From contig NZ_QBUY01000003.1 in the NCBI RefSeq assembly GCF_003121405.1, positions 186,001-250,000 of the forward strand: DNA of 64,000 nt, read 5' to 3'. Within the stretch, counting starts at the first letter, position 1, and each line of letters begins with the position of its first letter. Below, in pieces: positions 27,067-36,291 of the stretch. The DNA comes from Paraburkholderia sp. C35. Lineage in GTDB: Bacteria > Pseudomonadota > Gammaproteobacteria > Burkholderiales > Burkholderiaceae. The notes beneath the pieces were generated by a model. That model was not told where the DNA came from and ran no database searches. It saw only the letters and a list, made by a program, of their open reading frames with translations. Position numbers and translations under genes: made by a program.

Positions 27067-27324
27067 ATGACGCACGACGATCCGGACAATCAGCAAACTG
27101 GCAATCAGCCGGACCTCGAACACCTCGACGCCGCCGTGACGCATGTGCACGAGATGGTGTCGTCGGGCAACATCGCTGTCAGCGCGGCGCGCGGCATTCT
27201 CTATAGCCTGATCGAGACGCTCGGCGCACTGGTCGGCGACCCGGACCTGCCCGAGCATGCGCGTTCCGGCTATGAAGGTCTGCTCGAAACGGCGCGCGAA
27301 TTGCGGGTCAAGCTCGATCGCTGA
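27067..27324 (+). CDS. Small helical protein of unknown function (85 aa)
   Basis: ATG at 27067 follows CAGGAGTGACG closely. The 85 residues are acidic at the N-terminus (H-D-D-P-D-N-Q-Q) and then form likely amphipathic helices, ending L-E-T-A-R-E-L-R-V-K-L-D-R. There is no signal or membrane helix, so it is cytoplasmic. I do not recognise a family. Its own ribosome site and lack of overlap support it as real. Confidence 0.6.
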   Translation: MTHDDPDNQQTGNQPDLEHLDAAVTHVHEMVSSGNIAVSAARGILYSLIETLGALVGDPDLPEHARSGYEGLLETARELRVKLDR

Positions 27325-27438
27325 GTCTTGCGCGCGCATGGTGTTGCCCGGCATGCCGGCACTCGCCTGACAATATTCGGCAGTGCCGCGCAACTGTGAT
27401 ACAAAGGGCGCTCGTTCTGACGTGCCCGCTTTCCTCCG

Positions 27439-28038
27439 ATGCTCTCCACTTCCGATACCGCGCTGCTCGCGCTCGGCATCATCGTCGTGCTGATTACGCC
27501 TGGTCCTACCAACACGCTGCTGGCTGCAGCGGGCTTGCGTCAGGGCACGCGCCGCTCGTTGCCGCTGATCGGCGCGGAACTTGCCGGCTATCTCGTGTCG
27601 ATCTCGGCGTGGGGCCGCTTTCTCGCGCATGCGGCGCATGCGTTGCCGTGGCTGCCGTCGGTGCTGCGCATCGCGAGCGGTCTGTACATCGCCTATCTCG
27701 CCATCGATATGTGGCGCGCCGCCGTGGCCTTGCCCGATTCGGCACAACCCGCAAACGGCCCGCGTGCGCTGTTCGTCGCGACCTTGCTCAATCCCAAAGC
27801 GTTGCTGTTTGCGGGCACGATCTTCCCGTCGGTCGCATTCGAAAACTTCCCGGTGTATGGCTTTGCGATGACGTTGTTCGCATGCCTGCTCGCGCCGATT
27901 GCGTTCGCGTGGATTTCGTTCGGCGCGGCGCTCGGCAGCGGCAAGCTCAAGTGGCTCGACCCGGTGAAGATGCAGCGCGGAGCGTCGATCGTGCTGGGGA
28001 TGTTTTCGTTGTCGCTGGCGTGGGCCGCGTTGCATTAA
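27439..28038 (+). CDS. LysE-family amino acid exporter
   Basis: The 199-residue inner-membrane protein has about six hydrophobic helices and the LysE/RhtB N-terminal signature I-T-P-G-P-T-N-T-L-L. These proteins export amino acids or homoserine lactones. Its stop is 17 bp from the stop of the convergent YcaQ-like gene. There is no linked LysG-type regulator in the window. Confidence 0.86.
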   Translation: MLSTSDTALLALGIIVVLITPGPTNTLLAAAGLRQGTRRSLPLIGAELAGYLVSISAWGRFLAHAAHALPWLPSVLRIASGLYIAYLAIDMWRAAVALPDSAQPANGPRALFVATLLNPKALLFAGTIFPSVAFENFPVYGFAMTLFACLLAPIAFAWISFGAALGSGKLKWLDPVKMQRGASIVLGMFSLSLAWAALH

Positions 28039-28055
28039 GTCGCGTCGTTCCGCGT

Positions 28056-29270
28056 TCACTCTTCCGTGGCAGTAAGTGCGCTGGCGAGTCCGTCGGGCGC
28101 CGAGGTGATCTGCAATTCCGGCGTGCCGTGCCAGTCCGCGCAACGTTGCAGCGCGCGGCGTAGATCCGTGATCAACCGGCCGCTCACGCGCACGCCCGGC
28201 TCCAGATGCAGCGCCTTCAGTTCGAACACGCCGGTTGCGCGATGTGCCTTGGCATCGACGCGCCCTATCAGCTTGCCGCGATTCAGAATCGGCAGCACGT
28301 AGTAGCCGTAGCGGCGCCTGGGCGCGGGCACGTAGCACTCGATCACATAGTCGAAGTCGAACAGTGCCGCTGCGCGCTTGCGGTCCCACACGACGGGATC
28401 GAATGGCGACAGCACCGTCGTGACCGTCGAGGCGATCCGGCCATTCGAAGCATCGTCGATCATGGATGTGAAGTCGCGGTGCACGAAGGTCGGCTGCTTC
28501 CATCCATCGACGTGCACGGGTGTCAGTTCGCCGGCATCGGCCAGTTGATGGAGCGCATCGGCGTATGGGCGGCGTGGCATCCGGTAGTAATCCGCGACCC
28601 AGTCCGCGCGCACGACACCCAGCGCGCGGCACGTGCGCCGTAGCATTTCCTGCGCGACGGCATCGACGGGTTGCAGATCGCGTTTGTCGTTCCAGTGCGG
28701 CAGGACGCGCTCGGTCACGTCGTACACGCGCTGGAAGTTGCGCCGCTCCGCGACCATCAGATCACCGATAGCGAACAGCACTTCCAGGTGCCGTTTTTCC
28801 GGCTTCCAGTCCCACCAGCCGCTGCCTTTGCCCGCTTCGCGCGCGAAATCTGCCGAACGCACCGGCCCGGTTGCGCGGATATGCGCGAGCAGCGCGTCGA
28901 TTTCCTTGCGGTACTGCGCGTGCCAGTTGCCGGCGTATTTCCAGCCCATGTCGCTCGGATCGAGCATCCGGTGACGCATGAGGCCGTAGTCTTCGACGGG
29001 CAGAAAACACGCTTCGTGCGACCAGTATTCGAACAGCTTGCCTTCGGCCAGATGCTCGTCGAGCCATTGCGGCTGATATGCGCCGAGCCGGCTGAACAGC
29101 ACCAGATACGGACTGCGCGCAACAACGTGAATCGTGTCGATCTGCAATTGCGCCATCTGCCGGATGACGTCGAGCACATCGGCTTTGGTCGCCTTGCGGC
29201 GCGGCGGCGTGAGCAGGCCTTGAGCGGCCAGATGCAGGGTGCGGGCAGCGGACAGGGGCAGTGTGATCAC
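28056..29270 (-). CDS. YcaQ/AlkZ-like winged-helix DNA glycosylase
   Basis: The 404-residue protein belongs to the winged-helix family PF06224. It has the catalytic Q-phi-D motif, Q43-I44-D45 in L-Q-I-D-T-I, which marks the YcaQ (AlkX) branch; the AlkZ branch has Q-phi-Q. Characterised members unhook interstrand crosslinks and remove bulky N7-alkylguanine. It acts on chromosomal DNA. A second alkylation-repair gene (ogt) lies 4.3 kb away but is not in the same operon. Confidence 0.87.
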   Translation of the reverse strand: MITLPLSAARTLHLAAQGLLTPPRRKATKADVLDVIRQMAQLQIDTIHVVARSPYLVLFSRLGAYQPQWLDEHLAEGKLFEYWSHEACFLPVEDYGLMRHRMLDPSDMGWKYAGNWHAQYRKEIDALLAHIRATGPVRSADFAREAGKGSGWWDWKPEKRHLEVLFAIGDLMVAERRNFQRVYDVTERVLPHWNDKRDLQPVDAVAQEMLRRTCRALGVVRADWVADYYRMPRRPYADALHQLADAGELTPVHVDGWKQPTFVHRDFTSMIDDASNGRIASTVTTVLSPFDPVVWDRKRAAALFDFDYVIECYVPAPRRRYGYYVLPILNRGKLIGRVDAKAHRATGVFELKALHLEPGVRVSGRLITDLRRALQRCADWHGTPELQITSAPDGLASALTATEE

Positions 29271-29396
29271 GCGGTTTTCGTTGTGGCGATCAAGGCGGCA
29301 TGGCGGCTTGCCATGCCGGGCTTGTCGCTACTGTAGCGTGATCGGTGGAAACGCACTGCTGGCTTGCTGTTCCGACCCGACCCAGCGAGCCGCCTC

Positions 29397-29687
29397 TTAC
29401 CAGCGCCCGTGGCCGTGACGACCTTCCCAGCCGCGATGACGGCCATGATCGTGCCAACGCGGACCGCCGCCCCAATAGCCGTGACGATAACCACCACCGT
29501 AATAAACGGGCGGCGGCGGTGCATAGACCACTGGAGGCGGCGGCGCATAAACAACAGGCGGCGGCGCGGCATAGACAGGCGCAGGCGCACCCAGGTACAC
29601 ACCGACGCCGACATGTGCCGATGCCGCCGTCGAAACAAGCGCAGCCGCGAGCGCTGCTGCTGCAAAAATCATCGCACGTTGGATCAT
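29397..29687 (-). CDS. Secreted Pro/Tyr/Gly/His-rich small protein
   Basis: The 96-residue precursor has a signal peptide (I-Q-R-A-M-I-F-A-A-A-A-L-A-A-A-L, cut after A-S-A). Behind it are three near-repeats of P-P-P-V-V-Y-A-P-P and a tail rich in Gly, His, Arg and Trp. GTAGGAGAACAGC precedes the ATG. Similar low-complexity YXWGG-type proteins are common in Burkholderia and lack a known role. A cell-envelope location and metal binding through the His residues are plausible guesses. Confidence 0.75.
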   Translation of the reverse strand: MIQRAMIFAAAALAAALVSTAASAHVGVGVYLGAPAPVYAAPPPVVYAPPPPVVYAPPPPVYYGGGYRHGYWGGGPRWHDHGRHRGWEGRHGHGRW

Positions 29688-29705
29688 GCTGTTCTCCTAC
29701 CGTCC

Positions 29706-29735
29706 CAAGTCAGTTTCTGACCAAATCCTGACTTG
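29706..29735. promoter_or_regulatory. Inverted repeat upstream of the secreted Pro/Tyr-rich protein
   Basis: CAAGTCAG and CTGACTTG, 8-bp perfect arms 14 bp apart, lie 19-48 bp upstream of the ATG at 29687. The position fits an operator overlapping the promoter. Confidence 0.45.
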
Positions 29736-29877
29736 ATCTTACGAAGTAGAAAGCATCACAGGTGCAAGCAGACCGTCGCTTATGTAACAACCAGTAAGCA
29801 GGCTGATGATTGGAGAGAGGAAGCAGGAGGCGACCGGCCCGAGCGATGAACGCACAGGCCGGTGCAAAGAAAAACGC

Positions 29878-31584
29878 TCAGGCGCCGAGTGCGACTGTCG
29901 TTTCGCCCGCGATTTGCGCGAGCATCTGATGGATTTGCGCGACCACTTGCGCGCCTTCGCCGACGGCAGCCGCGACACGTTTGGTCGATCCTGCACGTGC
30001 GTCGCCGATCGCGTAGACGCCTTCGACCGACGTGGTGAGATCGCACGTCGAGTTGGTGCCCGTGATCACGAAGCCCTTCTTGTCGAGTTCGACGCCGCAG
30101 CTGCGCAGCCAGTCGGTATTCGGATCGGCGCCCGTGAACAGGAACAGATGCCGCGAATCGAAGCAGTCGCGCCCGTCTGCGCAGGGATTTTTCAGGCCGA
30201 TCTGCGTGAGTCCGCCTTCATCGCCTTCCAGCCAGCCGATTTCCGTTTCCGGATACAGCGTCACGTTCGGCAGCGATGAGATCCGGTCGATCAGATAGCG
30301 CGACATGGTCGCCTCGAAGCCGCTGCGGCGGATCAGCACGTGAATGTGCTTGGCGTGCGAGGCGAGATACACGATGCCCTGGCCTGCCGAATTGCCGCCG
30401 CCGACCAGCACGATCTCTTCGCGCTTGCACAGCTTCGCTTCGACAGGCGACGCCCAGTAATAGATGCCGCGGCCATCGAACCGGTCGAGACCGTCGATCT
30501 CAGGACGCCGGTACACCGCGCCGCTCGCGATCACGATGGTCTGCGCACGGATGCTGCCCTGACATTGCAGTTCGAGCCGATACGGGCGTTCCTCGCAATG
30601 CAGATGCTTGACCTTCACGGGAATCGCGACGTGCGCGCCGAACTTCTGCGCCTGCACGAATGCGCGGCCCGCGAGCGCCTGGCCGGAAATACCCGTCGGA
30701 AAGCCCAGGTAGTTTTCGATGCGCGAACTCGCGCCCGCCTGGCCGCCCGGCGCGCGACTATCCAGCACGATCACCGACAAGCCTTCCGACGCCGCATACA
30801 CAGCGGTAGCAAGCCCCGCAGGGCCCGCGCCGACGATCGCCACGTCGTACACATGTTCCGAATCGAGATCGGGGATCAGGCCGAGGCAGGTCGCCAGTTC
30901 GGGGTCGCTCGGATGGCGCAGCACCGAGCCGTCCGGACAGATGACGAGCGGCATGTCGTCCGGACCGGCCGCGAACTGTTCGATCACGCGCAGCCCGTCT
31001 TCATCGCGTTCGTCGAGTACGGTATGGGGATGGCCGTTGCGCGCCAGGAAACCTTGCAGCGACACCAGCCGCCGGTCATTGCTCTTGCCAACGATGATCG
31101 GTCCGCCCGCACCGCGCTCGATCAGCCCGACGCGGCGCAGGATCAGCGCACGCATGATGCGCTCGCCGAGTTCGGCTTCCGCGACGATCAGCGCGCGCAG
31201 CCGTTCCGGCGAAATCAGCAGGGCTTCGACGTGCTCCAGCGCCATGCCGTCGACGAGTGCAGGCTTGCCCGACAACTGGCCGACTTCCGCGAGAAACGAG
31301 CCTTGTACATGTTCGTTGACGAGCAGTTCACGCCCGAGCCCGTCACGCTGATACACCTTGACCGAACCCTTGAGCAGCACGAACATGCCCGGCCCGGTGC
31401 TGCCCGTGCGGAACAGCATTTCGCCCGCCTCGAAGTCCTGCCGTTCGCCGAACCTGCACAGCCGCTTGATCTCTTCAGGCTGAAGAATGGGAAACATCTG
31501 GTGACGCCGCGTCGAAAGCGTCGAGAACGGCGCCTCGCTAACTGCGGCGCGTTGAGCTTCTTCCCCCTCTCGCGTAACACCCAT
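29878..31584 (-). CDS. cNMP-binding / thioredoxin-reductase-like flavoprotein lacking CxxC
   Basis: The start chosen is the ATG at 31584, which has AAGGAGC upstream, giving 568 residues. Domains in order: a cyclic-nucleotide-binding domain (about 30-155), a glutaredoxin-like linker (about 160-240) and a thioredoxin-reductase-like FAD/NAD domain (about 245-560, with G-A-G-P-A-G at 252-257 and a second nucleotide motif V-G-G-G-N-S-A at 394-400). Where thioredoxin reductase has its CxxC after Y-W-A, this protein has W377-A-S-P. It therefore cannot do the normal disulfide relay. It follows the DedA-rhodanese gene by 55 bp and is probably its operon partner. Confidence 0.88.
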   Translation of the reverse strand: MGVTREGEEAQRAAVSEAPFSTLSTRRHQMFPILQPEEIKRLCRFGERQDFEAGEMLFRTGSTGPGMFVLLKGSVKVYQRDGLGRELLVNEHVQGSFLAEVGQLSGKPALVDGMALEHVEALLISPERLRALIVAEAELGERIMRALILRRVGLIERGAGGPIIVGKSNDRRLVSLQGFLARNGHPHTVLDERDEDGLRVIEQFAAGPDDMPLVICPDGSVLRHPSDPELATCLGLIPDLDSEHVYDVAIVGAGPAGLATAVYAASEGLSVIVLDSRAPGGQAGASSRIENYLGFPTGISGQALAGRAFVQAQKFGAHVAIPVKVKHLHCEERPYRLELQCQGSIRAQTIVIASGAVYRRPEIDGLDRFDGRGIYYWASPVEAKLCKREEIVLVGGGNSAGQGIVYLASHAKHIHVLIRRSGFEATMSRYLIDRISSLPNVTLYPETEIGWLEGDEGGLTQIGLKNPCADGRDCFDSRHLFLFTGADPNTDWLRSCGVELDKKGFVITGTNSTCDLTTSVEGVYAIGDARAGSTKRVAAAVGEGAQVVAQIHQMLAQIAGETTVALGA

Positions 31585-31639
31585 CAGTTTTTGCTCCTTG
31601 CTGCGCCGCGCGCCGAATCCGGCGGGCGGCAAAATCGGT

Positions 31640-32629
31640 TCAGACTGGCTTTGGCGTGATGTCCAGATCCATCGGCGGTTCCGCTTCTTCGGCGAGCGGC
31701 TCGAGCTGGCGCCCTGCATCGCGCCATGCGTCGAGACCGCCACGCAGCGGAATCACGTCCTTGAAGCCGGCTTCCGACAACTGCTTCGCCATCCACGCCG
31801 CTGACACCTCATTCGGGCAAGAGCAATAGATCACGAGCTTCTGGTCATGTGGATACTTGGCGACGATCTCGTCGAGCTGGCGTTCGTCGGCGAACACCGA
31901 GCCGGGAATCACGAAAGGATCGAGCGTGCGCTTTTCCTGCGAACGGATGTCGAACAGCACGGGCGAGCGCTTGTCGAGCATCAGCTTGTAGAGTTCGTCG
32001 ACGTCCATGCGCGCCGTGGCCAGCTTCTTGATCAGCTGGCGGCGGCGATACCAGCGGTACGCGCAGTACACAGCCAGCAGCGCCACGACCACCACGGCCG
32101 TGAGCTTGCCGAGACGGCTCGCGCCGGCGAACAGCATGTCGATCTGCTGCGCGAACACCACGCCGAGCACGAGGCCGAGGCCCGACCAGAGCGTCGCGCC
32201 GATGCTGTCGTAGGCGAGGAACATGCGGTACGGCGTGCCCATTGCGCCTGCCATCGGAATGGAGACGATCGACAGGCCCGGCACGAACTTCGCCACGGCC
32301 AGCACGCGCACGCCCCAGCGGCCGAAGAAGCGCTCGGTCTTCTTTACGCAGGTATCGCGCGACAGCGACAGCTTGCAGAGCGTCTTCAGCGTGTTGCCGC
32401 CGTAGATGCGGCCCGCCGCGAACCATGCGCTGTCGCCGATGAGCGTGGCGAACACGGATAGCACGAGCACGGGCAGCACTTGCGCGCCGACCGAACCGGG
32501 GTGCATCGCCGCCATCGCGCCGAACAGCACGAGGCAAGGCATCGCGGGCACGGGCAGCCCGATTGACGCGGCGAGCACATTGACGAATACGATGGCAGGC
32601 CCGTACTGCTCGACGAGATCATGTAGCAT
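31640..32629 (-). CDS. DedA-family membrane protein fused to a rhodanese domain
   Basis: The 329-residue protein has an N-terminal DedA/VTT part (about 1-195, several membrane helices, with F-V-P-G-L-S-I-V-S-I-P-M-A-G-A-M) followed by a cytosolic rhodanese domain (about 205-310). The active-site loop is Y-C-S-C-P-N-E with C269 as the likely persulfide Cys. DedA proteins are linked to lipid flipping and membrane potential; rhodaneses carry sulfane sulfur. The first gene of a two-gene operon with the cNMP-flavoprotein. A redox or sulfur signal at the membrane is possible but unproven. Confidence 0.88.
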   Translation of the reverse strand: MLHDLVEQYGPAIVFVNVLAASIGLPVPAMPCLVLFGAMAAMHPGSVGAQVLPVLVLSVFATLIGDSAWFAAGRIYGGNTLKTLCKLSLSRDTCVKKTERFFGRWGVRVLAVAKFVPGLSIVSIPMAGAMGTPYRMFLAYDSIGATLWSGLGLVLGVVFAQQIDMLFAGASRLGKLTAVVVVALLAVYCAYRWYRRRQLIKKLATARMDVDELYKLMLDKRSPVLFDIRSQEKRTLDPFVIPGSVFADERQLDEIVAKYPHDQKLVIYCSCPNEVSAAWMAKQLSEAGFKDVIPLRGGLDAWRDAGRQLEPLAEEAEPPMDLDITPKPV

Positions 32630-32924
32630 CGGCTTACTTTCGCGACCGTTTCGGCCACGAAGACGACTGGAATTGACTAGAAGATTATGGACGCATTTTC
32701 AACGCGTGCAAGAGAGGTCTGTCTTGCGTCCGGATATTGCCGAAATGCGGGAAAAGCGCCTGCCGCCTCGGTCTTCGGCGGTAAGGTTGACGCGCCCGGT
32801 GAACGCCATGTGACATCCGACGGGTGCTGAGAGATGGTGGCGACTGCGTCAAAAACAAGAGGCACGGCGCCAGACTGAACTTGCGCCGCGCGCTCTTCGT
32901 GATGCGATTGATGACTGCGGTGAA

Positions 32925-33176
32925 TTATTGACGGTGGTTATGCTGCTCGCCCGGCAGTTCGGCGCCATGCGCGCGGATGGCTGCGATCAGTTCCGCAGGC
33001 GTGATTTCATAACGCACTTCACGGTGGATGCCTGGCTTGCGTTCATCGACTTCGATCAGAAGAATGCCTTTGCCGTCTTCTGTCGATTCGAGGCGCAGCG
33101 AGCGCAGTTCGCGACCCGTTGCATCGTCATGCTCGGTGAGCAGGGCCATTGACCCGGAAGACCCGGTGGTGCGCAT
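32925..33176 (-). CDS. Small conserved hypothetical protein (83 aa)
   Basis: AGAGGGAA stands 6 bp before the ATG at 33176. The 83-residue product is soluble, with two likely beta strands (G-I-L-L-I-E-V-D-E and E-V-R-Y-E-I) followed by a helix (P-A-E-L-I-A-A-I-R-A-H). I do not recognise a named domain. It lies alone, with no gene in the 300 bp on its left or the 430 bp on its right. Confidence 0.6.
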   Translation of the reverse strand: MRTTGSSGSMALLTEHDDATGRELRSLRLESTEDGKGILLIEVDERKPGIHREVRYEITPAELIAAIRAHGAELPGEQHNHRQ

Positions 33177-33604
33177 CGAAAATTCCCTCTTGCGTGATTG
33201 AACAACGTTGCCGAACAGGCATTGTAAGGGCAGTACCGCGCGGCGTCTGTCGCGTGGCGCTCACACTCTGCCGATTATGCGGGCGAGCCGTGCGCAATGC
33301 ATCGAAGGGGCGCGTCGATGCGCGCAAACATAAGGCTGGTGCGGGTTTTGAGAGCGTGGCGGGATTTTTTGCGGGCGCTCGGGCGGGGTAGCCGCGCGTG
33401 TTTGCGGGGCATCGGGCGGAGCGTGTCGAGGGGTTTTCCGGTGCGCGGCCGCTCTTGTCACGGCGCTGACGCGAGCGTGTGCTTTCCGTTGATCAGAGCA
33501 AGATCCGGGAAGCAGGGTGGCCCGTGCTGGCTTTAAAGTGAGCCAATCCAGGAGGCCGTGCACGGTATCGCAGCCGGCCTTCGACGACTTTGCAGGAGGA
33601 CGCA
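33177..33604. other. Intergenic stretch with no gene seen
   Basis: I find no coding frame with a ribosome site and no strong hairpin here. The stretch should carry the divergent promoters for the small protein at 33176 and for ogt; an AGGAGG ribosome site ends it at 33595-33600. Confidence 0.5.
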
Positions 33605-34126
33605 ATGAAGCAATGCATGTCGATGCCAAGCCCGCTGGGCGATATTCTGCTGCGCGCTGAAAACGATGCGCTGACAGGCGTGTATTTCGTCGGGCAGAAA
33701 TATTTCCCTGCCGCTGATGAAGCGCTTTCGTCCGGTGCGGCGGCGCGCGTGCTGTATCAGGCGCGCGAGCAGCTTGACGAATATTTTGCCGGGGAGCGTC
33801 ATGAGTTCACCGTGCGACTGTGGATGCACGGCAGCGCGTTCCAGCGCGATGTGTGGGATCAGCTGGTGCGGATTCCCTACGGCGAAACGGCCAGCTATGG
33901 CGCCATCGCGCTGCGGCTCGGCTTGCCGCTGTCGGCGTCGCGAGCGGTTGGGGCGGCCAACGGGCGCAATCCCGTTTCGATTCTCGTGCCGTGTCATCGC
34001 GTGATTGGCAGCTCGGGTGAGCTTACTGGCTACGCGGGTGGCTTGCATCGGAAGGAAGCGCTGTTGTCGCTCGAACGGCCGATGGCCAGAGTGCCGCAGC
34101 AACTCGATCTGCTGGCGTTCGGTTGA
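33605..34126 (+). CDS. ogt: Methylated-DNA--protein-cysteine methyltransferase (Ogt)
   Basis: The 173-residue protein has the methyltransferase signature P-C-H-R-V with C130 as the alkyl acceptor, plus N-G-R-N-P before it and the helix-turn-helix region S-Y-G-A-I-A-L-R-L-G. It takes methyl groups from O6-methylguanine in a suicide reaction. There is no Ada-type N-terminal domain, so it is the constitutive Ogt type. ATG at 33605 is preceded by AGGAGGACGC. Confidence 0.92.
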   Translation: MKQCMSMPSPLGDILLRAENDALTGVYFVGQKYFPAADEALSSGAAARVLYQAREQLDEYFAGERHEFTVRLWMHGSAFQRDVWDQLVRIPYGETASYGAIALRLGLPLSASRAVGAANGRNPVSILVPCHRVIGSSGELTGYAGGLHRKEALLSLERPMARVPQQLDLLAFG

Positions 34127-34192
34127 ACGCGTTCAGGCTGGGCCGCTGCACGGAAGGACATCCAGCCAGCGCTACCGCATGCCAGACCGCCC

Positions 34193-34222
34193 AAAAAAAT
34201 AGCCCGTCCGGAAAGGGCGGGC
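34193..34222 (-). terminator. Rho-independent terminator for the chemoreceptor gene
   Basis: GCCCGTCC pairs with GGGCGGGC (one G-U) around GGAAA. On the minus strand the stem is followed by TATTTTTTT. It stands 114 bp beyond the stop of the chemoreceptor gene and could also slow transcription coming from ogt. Confidence 0.8.
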
Positions 34223-34335
34223 ATATAAACGCCGTTGTTACTCGGGTCAGCCGGCCCGTACACAAACCAGGGCGCTGACGGACGTATGTTTATGTGCCAA
34301 TAGGGCGTTGTCGAGATGGGAGTAACGATGATCCA

Positions 34336-36009
34336 TCAGACCAATGCTGCTTCGTCCGCGCGCTCGCGGGCGTCGTGAGCGGGCGCGGCAGGATTGCGTA
34401 GCGTGGCCGCCACACGCGCTGCTCCCTTGCCGGCGCTACGCGTCGCAGGCGCGCCCGCGACGGTGAACAGCCGCACTGCTTCGTCGAGCACGTCAGCCTG
34501 TTCTGCAAGTCGTTCCGCCGTCGCCGCGGCCTGTTCCACCATCGCCGCATTCTGCTGCGTCGCGCTGTCCAGATGCGAGACGGCCTGATTGACCTGGCTG
34601 ATGCCATCGGCCTGTTCGCTGCTGGCGTTCGCCACTTCCACGATCAGCGACGACACCCGCGCCACCGCCTGATCGATCACGGCCATTTGCGATGTGGTGC
34701 GCGCGACGAGTTCGGTGCCTTGCGCCACCTCGTTCACCGTCGTGTCGACCACCGCCTTGATTTCCTTCGCCGATGCCGCGCAACGCTGCGCCAGCATGCG
34801 CACTTCGCCCGCGACCACTGCGAACGAGCGGCCCGCCTCGCCGGCACGCGCGGCTTCGACAGCGGCGTTGAGCGCGAGGATATTGGTCTGGAAGGCAATC
34901 CCGTCGATTACGCCTGTGATGTCGGCGATGCGCTTCGATGCCTCGGTGATCCCCGCCATGGTTTGTTCGACCTGCAGCGCTACCTTGCCGCCCGTTTCTG
35001 CCGCCGCCTGCGCGTCCTTGACGAGATCGAGCGCGCGCACGGTGGCGTCGGCGTTGGCCTGCACGGTCGTGGTCAGCTGTTCCATGGTCGCCGCCGTCTC
35101 TTCCAGCGACGCCGCCTGCATCTCCGTGCGCCGCGCGAGATCCAGATTGCCCATCGAAATTTCGTGCGCGGCGTCGAGCATCCCGCCGATCTGCGCGCGC
35201 ACATCGAACACGATCGCAGCGAGGTTTGCCTTCAATTGATTGAGCGCCTGCAGCACGTCGCCGAGATCGTCGTGGCGCGCGATGGCGAGATCCACGGTCA
35301 GATCGCCCGCTGCCATGCGCGTGGCAAACGACGCCATCGCATCGACCGGCTGGCCGAGATGGCGCGACAGCAACTGCGAGGCGGCGCCGCTCGCCGCCGC
35401 CGTCACGCCGAAAGCGATCCAGAACGGTAGCGGCGGCGTGCCGCCCCATGCGGCGAGGCCCGCCGCGAGCAGGGCGACGGGCGCAACCATATAGCCGATG
35501 GTCGCGCGCACGGCCACGGGCAGACGCATCACGCCGTGCAACTTGCCGACGAGTCCCGTGCGCACGATCACGCCCCGCTGCAAGCGCATGCCGCGCACCG
35601 CGCCTGCGCGCAGCTTCGCGTAGAACGCATCTGCCGCGCGCACCTCGTCGCGCGATGGCTTCACGCGCACGCTCAGATAACCGACGGGCGTGCCGTTTTC
35701 GACCACGGGCGTGACGCTCGCGCGCACCCAGTAATGGTCGCCGTTCTTGCGGCGGTTCTTGACGAGCGCCGACCACGGACGGCCGGAGCGGATCGTCGTC
35801 CACATATCGGCGAAGGCTTCGGCCGGCATGTCGGGATGGCGGATCAGGTTGTGCGGCTGGCCAATCAGTTCGTCGCGCGTAAAGCCCGACACGGCGATGA
35901 AAGCGGGATTGCAGTACTGGATCCTGCCCTTGAGGTCGGTTGCGGAAACGAGCATCTGCGAGGACGGATAGTCGTACTCGTTCTGGGTAACAGGCTGGTT
36001 GTTGCGCAT
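34336..36009 (-). CDS. Aer-like methyl-accepting chemotaxis protein with PAS domain
   Basis: The 557-residue receptor starts with a PAS domain (about 15-120, [10 protein letters not shown] and Y-W-V-R-A-S-V-T-P). Two close membrane helices (about 165-210), a HAMP-like segment and a long signalling coiled coil follow. The tip is intact: [22 protein letters not shown] near 377-398. This is the Aer layout, with sensing from the cytoplasm, often of redox state through FAD. The C-terminus has no N-W-E-T-F pentapeptide. It is divergent from a hybrid histidine kinase gene across 280 bp. Confidence 0.92.
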   Translation of the reverse strand: MRNNQPVTQNEYDYPSSQMLVSATDLKGRIQYCNPAFIAVSGFTRDELIGQPHNLIRHPDMPAEAFADMWTTIRSGRPWSALVKNRRKNGDHYWVRASVTPVVENGTPVGYLSVRVKPSRDEVRAADAFYAKLRAGAVRGMRLQRGVIVRTGLVGKLHGVMRLPVAVRATIGYMVAPVALLAAGLAAWGGTPPLPFWIAFGVTAAASGAASQLLSRHLGQPVDAMASFATRMAAGDLTVDLAIARHDDLGDVLQALNQLKANLAAIVFDVRAQIGGMLDAAHEISMGNLDLARRTEMQAASLEETAATMEQLTTTVQANADATVRALDLVKDAQAAAETGGKVALQVEQTMAGITEASKRIADITGVIDGIAFQTNILALNAAVEAARAGEAGRSFAVVAGEVRMLAQRCAASAKEIKAVVDTTVNEVAQGTELVARTTSQMAVIDQAVARVSSLIVEVANASSEQADGISQVNQAVSHLDSATQQNAAMVEQAAATAERLAEQADVLDEAVRLFTVAGAPATRSAGKGAARVAATLRNPAAPAHDARERADEAALV

Positions 36010-36291
36010 GACGTTCCTTCAACTGCTGGATGCACGTGCATCCGAATGAGTTCTGTAAGGCTTAACGGCAGAGACCCCTGATGCTTTAGGGGTTTCCTGG
36101 TATTTGACTCAGGTAAAGCGCGCTCGCGCCGATAACACAGAGGCTCTGCCCCGCGGCTCTGACAAACGAGGCGAGTATGTCAATCGACTGACAGGCCGTG
36201 GTGTAACGGACTGAACCGGTTGATTTTATGTATTCGATCTACTGCTTTACCTGCGGCTCTTCCCATCGACGGCTTTCGAGGCGAGACAGGC

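Noticed and set aside
29878..31584. Naming the flavoprotein thioredoxin reductase
   Set aside because: The redox-active CxxC is replaced by W-A-S-P, so the standard reaction is not possible.
36104..36135. Flagellar sigma-28 promoter before the hybrid kinase (GCCGATAA at 36128)
   Set aside because: The -10-like word is perfect, but TAAA lies only 10 bp before it instead of about 15, so the spacing is wrong.
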